Positions 4,540-7,634 of a stretch of 7,634 bases of DNA are shown here, piece after piece. This DNA is from an uncultured Candidatus Competibacteraceae bacterium. Its GTDB lineage: Bacteria > Pseudomonadota > Gammaproteobacteria > Competibacterales > Competibacteraceae. Location of the stretch: positions 1 through 7,634 of the forward strand of contig CALMNY010000079.1 of the NCBI GenBank assembly GCA_937872125.1. Reading direction: 5' to 3'. The notes below the pieces were generated by a model, which had not been told where the DNA came from, made no database searches, and was given only the letters and a program-made list of their open reading frames with translations. Numbering within the stretch: the stretch's first letter is position 1; each line of letters opens with the position of its first letter. The translations under genes were made by a program, and so were the position numbers.

Positions 4540-6267
4540 ATGGCTACCAATCCCAGTAATGTTATTACCCAGCCCGGCGGCCAGTTGGTTGGCTTGGCCC
4601 GTCAGATCGTGCAAAACCATCTGCTTGACGAAGCCGCCGCGATCAAGGCGACCGAGCAGGCGCGCAAGGACAATATTCCATTCGTTACCTACCTGGTCGA
4701 TAACAAACTGGTCCGCGATAAGGATATCGCCCGCATCGCCGCGCGCGGCTTCAATCAACCGCTGTTCGATATCGACGCCCTGGATCTTGATCCGACGGTC
4801 GTGCGTCTGGTTGACAGCAAGTTGATCCGCCAGCACCACGCCCTGCCTTTGTATAAACGGGGGCGCCGGTTGTTCGTGGGCGTCATTGATCCCACCAACC
4901 TGCGGGTACTGGAAGACATCAAGTTTCAGACCCGGCTGGATATCGAACCGATCGTGGTCAGCGAGACCCAGCTCAACAAAGCATTGGACAGCTCGCTTGA
5001 AGCGCCAGCAAGCAGCATGGTTGATGAAGAGGTAGGCGACCTCGACTTCAGCACCGAAACCGATGCGGCGGCGAAAATTGAAACCCTGACCCAGGGCGAC
5101 GCCGAAGACGCTCCGATCGTGCGCTTTGTCAACCAGGTCATCATCCAGGCCATCAATCGTGGCGCTTCCGATATTCACTTTGAGCCTTACGAAAAAACCT
5201 ATCGAGTCCGACTCCGGCAAGACGGCATGCTGGATGAAATTTACAAGCCGCCAGTCGCCATGGCGCCGCGTCTGGCCGCCCGGCTCAAGATCATGGCCCA
5301 GCTCGACATCGCTGAGCGCCGGGTACCGCAGGACGGGCGCATCAAGCTCTATCTCACCAAGCAACGGGCCATTGATTTTCGCGTCAACACCCTGCCCACG
5401 ATGTGGGGCGAAAAAGTGGTCATGCGCCTGCTCGATCCCGCCAGCGCCCAGATGGGCATCGAAGCCCTGGGCTATGAAGATTATCAAAAGGAACTGTTTC
5501 TCAAAGCCATCCACAAACCGCAGGGCATGGTGCTGGTGACCGGCCCCACCGGCAGCGGCAAAACCGTCTCTCTGTATACAGCGCTCAACATTTTGAATAC
5601 CGCCGAGGTCAATATCTCCACCGCCGAGGATCCGGTGGAAATCAACATGGCCGGCATCAACCAGGTCAATGTCAATCCCAAGGTCGGGATGACTTTCGCC
5701 AATGCCTTGCGCGCCTTCCTGCGCCAAGACCCGGACATCATCATGGTCGGCGAGATCCGCGACCTGGAGACCGCCGAAATCGCGATCAAGGCGGCCCAGA
5801 CTGGTCACATGGTGCTGTCCACCCTGCACACCAACAGCGCGCCCCAAACGTTGACCCGGCTGATGAACATGGGCGTGGCGCCCTATAACATCGCCTCCAG
5901 CGTCACCCTGATCATCGCCCAGCGACTGGCGCGGCGGTTGTGCCCGCACTGCAAGGAAGAGATCAAGATTCCACCGGAACAACTCATGAGCATCGGCTTT
6001 CGCCAGGATGAGTTGTCTGAACTCACCATCTACAAGGCCGTCGGTTGCGACCAGTGCAACCATGGTTACAAGGGCCGGGTTGGCGTTTACGAGGTGCTGC
6101 CGGTTTCCGAAGAGATCGGCCGGATCATCATGGCCAACGGCAACGCGATCCAGATCGCTGATCAGGCGCGCAAGGAAGGCGTGAACGACCTGCGCCAGTC
6201 GGGCCTGAACAAGGTTCGCCTGGGGCTGACCAGTCTCGAAGAAATCAACCGAGTAACAACGGAATAA
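4540..6267 (+). CDS. pilB: Type IVa pilus assembly ATPase PilB
   Basis: PilB is the cytoplasmic hexameric ATPase that drives pilin polymerisation through PilC. At 575 residues it is of normal length (P. aeruginosa about 566). An N-terminal GspE/MshEN-like domain (about 20-150) is followed by an acidic linker (about 160-190) and the secretion-ATPase core. The core shows GASDIHFEP (208-216), RRVPQDGRIK (260-269), Walker A GPTGSGKT (335-342), Asp box TAEDPVEI (361-368), Walker B region DPDIIMVGEIRD (397-408) with catalytic E405, and His box TGHMVLSTLHTN (421-432). The zinc-binding tetracysteine is complete (C468, C471, C503, C506) and is typical of PilB/GspE rather than the retraction ATPase PilT. 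The start gives the expected N-terminus, though the Shine-Dalgarno is poor. pilC begins 5 bases after the stop codon. No frameshift or lost motif was seen. Confidence 0.97.
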   Translation: MATNPSNVITQPGGQLVGLARQIVQNHLLDEAAAIKATEQARKDNIPFVTYLVDNKLVRDKDIARIAARGFNQPLFDIDALDLDPTVVRLVDSKLIRQHHALPLYKRGRRLFVGVIDPTNLRVLEDIKFQTRLDIEPIVVSETQLNKALDSSLEAPASSMVDEEVGDLDFSTETDAAAKIETLTQGDAEDAPIVRFVNQVIIQAINRGASDIHFEPYEKTYRVRLRQDGMLDEIYKPPVAMAPRLAARLKIMAQLDIAERRVPQDGRIKLYLTKQRAIDFRVNTLPTMWGEKVVMRLLDPASAQMGIEALGYEDYQKELFLKAIHKPQGMVLVTGPTGSGKTVSLYTALNILNTAEVNISTAEDPVEINMAGINQVNVNPKVGMTFANALRAFLRQDPDIIMVGEIRDLETAEIAIKAAQTGHMVLSTLHTNSAPQTLTRLMNMGVAPYNIASSVTLIIAQRLARRLCPHCKEEIKIPPEQLMSIGFRQDELSELTIYKAVGCDQCNHGYKGRVGVYEVLPVSEEIGRIIMANGNAIQIADQARKEGVNDLRQSGLNKVRLGLTSLEEINRVTTE

Positions 6268-6272
6268 CGGTC

Positions 6273-7514
6273 GTGGCTACCCAACCAAAACTGGCGAAAA
6301 CCAAAAAGAAGGAAGAAGAACCCACGTTCAAGTGGGAAGGCACCGACAAGCGGGGCGTTCGGGTCAAGGGCGAACTGCGCGGGGCCAACCAGAACATGAT
6401 CAAGGCTGAACTGCGCCGGCAGGGCATCCTGCCATTGCACGTCCGCAAGAAAGCCAAGCCCTTGTTTACCTTTGGCGACAATATCGTTCCCAAGGACATC
6501 ATGCTGTTCTCCCGCCAACTCTGCACCATGCTCGGCTCCGGTATCGCCGTGGTGCAGGCACTGGATATGGTCGGCCACAGCAATCGCAAGACCAAGGTCA
6601 AGGAACTGATCCTCAGCATCAAGGCCGATGTGGAAAGCGGCACGGCGCTCTCGAAGGCCTTTAGCAAGCATCATATTTATTTCAATGATCTGTACTGCAG
6701 CCTGGTGCATGCCGGCGAGGAAGCGGGCGTCCTGGAGGATCTGCTCGACAAGGTGGCGACCTATCTGGAAAAGACCGAGGCGCTGAAGGCCAAGGTCAAG
6801 AAGGCGCTGACTTATCCCGCCATCGTGCTGGTCTTCGCCTTTGTGGTCACCGCCATTCTGCTGATCTTCGTCATCCCGACCTTCGATGACTTGTTCAAGG
6901 GCTTCGGCGCTGAGCTGCCGGCCCTGACCCGGATGGTGATCGATATTTCTCAGGTGTTCCAGAAGAACTGGTACCTCATCCTCGGCGTGCCGGTGGTGGC
7001 TATCGTCGGTTTCGTGGAAGCCCGCCGGCGCTCGCGGACCTTTTATCAGTGGCTGGATCGCATGGTTTTGAAACTACCGCTGATTGGCGATCTGGTCGCC
7101 ACCTCAGCCAACGCCCGCTTTGCCCGCACCCTGTCCACGCTCTTCAACGGCGGCGTGCCGCTGGTGGACGCCATGCTCAGCGTGGCCGGCGCCACGGGTA
7201 ATTACGTCTACGAAAAGGCGGTGCTGGACATGCGCGAAGCGGTATCCATCGGCCAGCAACTAAACTTCGCCATGCGCCAGAGCAGCCTGTTTCCGGACAT
7301 GGTGGTGCAGATGGTGGCGATTGGTGAAGAAGCCGGTTCGCTCGGCGACATGCTGGCCAAGGTGGCGGATTTTTACGAGGCGGAGGTGGACCAAAAGGTG
7401 GATACGCTGACCACCATGATTGAGCCGCTGCTGATGGCCTTTCTGGCCGGCATCGTTGGTACGCTGGTAGTTTCTATGTACCTGCCGATCTTCAAGCTGG
7501 CGGCTGCGGTCTGA
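6273..7514 (+). CDS. pilC: Type IV pilus inner-membrane platform protein PilC
   Basis: PilC is the polytopic inner-membrane protein on which PilB acts to insert pilins. It is 413 residues (P. aeruginosa about 406). After a Lys-rich cytoplasmic tail come FKWEGTDKRGVRVKGEL (19-35), the first T2SSF domain (about 73-196; SRQLCTMLGSGI, HAGEEAGVLEDLLD), membrane segments at about 183-203 and 233-249, the second T2SSF domain (about 276-398; ARTLSTLFNGGVPLVDAM, AIGEEAGSL) and a third membrane segment at about 384-404 ending in SMYLPIFKL. The start is a GTG at 6273, since the next in-frame ATG would remove conserved sequence at residues 19-41. Only a weak GGA lies upstream, so translational coupling to pilB (5-base gap) is likely. 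The alignment to Pseudomonas PilC runs the whole length with no gap visible. Confidence 0.97.
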   Translation: MATQPKLAKTKKKEEEPTFKWEGTDKRGVRVKGELRGANQNMIKAELRRQGILPLHVRKKAKPLFTFGDNIVPKDIMLFSRQLCTMLGSGIAVVQALDMVGHSNRKTKVKELILSIKADVESGTALSKAFSKHHIYFNDLYCSLVHAGEEAGVLEDLLDKVATYLEKTEALKAKVKKALTYPAIVLVFAFVVTAILLIFVIPTFDDLFKGFGAELPALTRMVIDISQVFQKNWYLILGVPVVAIVGFVEARRRSRTFYQWLDRMVLKLPLIGDLVATSANARFARTLSTLFNGGVPLVDAMLSVAGATGNYVYEKAVLDMREAVSIGQQLNFAMRQSSLFPDMVVQMVAIGEEAGSLGDMLAKVADFYEAEVDQKVDTLTTMIEPLLMAFLAGIVGTLVVSMYLPIFKLAAAV

Positions 7515-7527
7515 CGGCAACCGCGTG

Positions 7528-7634
7528 ATGACTCTCCTGGAACTGCTCGCCGGCTCGCCAGTGTTGTTTATCATTCTGGCCGTGGTGTTGGGCCTGATCG
7601 TCGGCAGCTTTCTCAACGTGGTGATTTACCGCCT
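7528..7634 (+). CDS. pilD: Prepilin peptidase / N-methyltransferase PilD, N-terminus (cut by right edge)
   Basis: PilD is the integral-membrane aspartic peptidase that cleaves prepilin leaders and methylates the new N-terminus. Only 35 codons remain. They give MTLLELLAGS followed by a hydrophobic helix and the family hallmark VGSFLNVVIYR (25-35), which precedes the cytoplasmic zinc-binding Cys region in this family. The catalytic Asp residues lie beyond the edge and cannot be checked. The ATG at 7528 is 13 bases after the pilC stop codon; an in-frame GTG directly before it (7525) is a possible alternative start. Gene order pilB-pilC-pilD supports the call. Confidence 0.93.
   Translation, partial: MTLLELLAGSPVLFIILAVVLGLIVGSFLNVVIYR

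Noticed and set aside
4534..6063. A 509-codon open frame on the minus strand, antisense to pilB
   Set aside because: It lies entirely opposite the highly conserved pilB frame. Its translation shows no recognisable domain and is rich in G, D, H and Q, as expected from the complement of a GC-biased gene.
1..7634. Mobile element, defence island, CRISPR or toxin-antitoxin system
   Set aside because: There are no transposase or integrase motifs, no terminal repeats, no regularly spaced repeats and no paired small toxin/antitoxin genes. Every larger gene fits a core or envelope function.

Overview
The window looks like chromosomal DNA from a moderately GC-rich gammaproteobacterium. The glnE start closely resembles enteric GlnE. 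thrH and the pilB-pilC-pilD order resemble Pseudomonas-type gammaproteobacteria. I cannot name the genus from sequence alone. No mobile element, tRNA, rRNA or CRISPR was seen, and nothing suggests recent transfer.

Layout. The left half (1-3390) is on the minus strand. Read in the direction of transcription it holds a pseudo-receiver plus cyclic-nucleotide-binding-domain protein (3390-2593), thrH (2435-1827), an ElyC-like DUF218 membrane protein (1748-966) and the first 285 codons of glnE (856-1, running off the left edge). The spacers are 157, 78 and 109 bases, so the genes may be partly co-transcribed, but they are not tightly packed. The right half is on the plus strand. A secreted protein with two DUF3011 units (3537-4253) is followed by a 286-base spacer, then the type IV pilus genes pilB (4540-6267), pilC (6273-7514) and the first 35 codons of pilD (7528-, running off the right edge). 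These three are separated by only 5 and 13 bases and are almost certainly one operon.

Functions. PilB is the extension ATPase, PilC the inner-membrane platform protein and PilD the prepilin peptidase/N-methylase; together they form the assembly core of a type IVa pilus. No pilin gene lies next to pilB. The minus-strand genes concern nitrogen control (GlnE adenylylates and deadenylylates glutamine synthetase), serine/threonine metabolism (ThrH) and the envelope (ElyC-like). The two least understood genes, the pseudo-receiver/CNBD protein and the double-DUF3011 protein, are divergent and share a 146-base promoter region.

Novelty. Most of the window is ordinary core genome. The points that deserve a second look are the HTH-less, probably phosphorylation-dead receiver/CNBD protein, the duplicated cysteine-rich DUF3011 protein with a glycine-zipper linker, and several dyad-symmetric or tandem-repeat structures in the spacers: before glnE, at the CNBD gene stop codon, after the DUF3011 gene and before pilB. 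I do not see firm evidence for a new multi-gene system.
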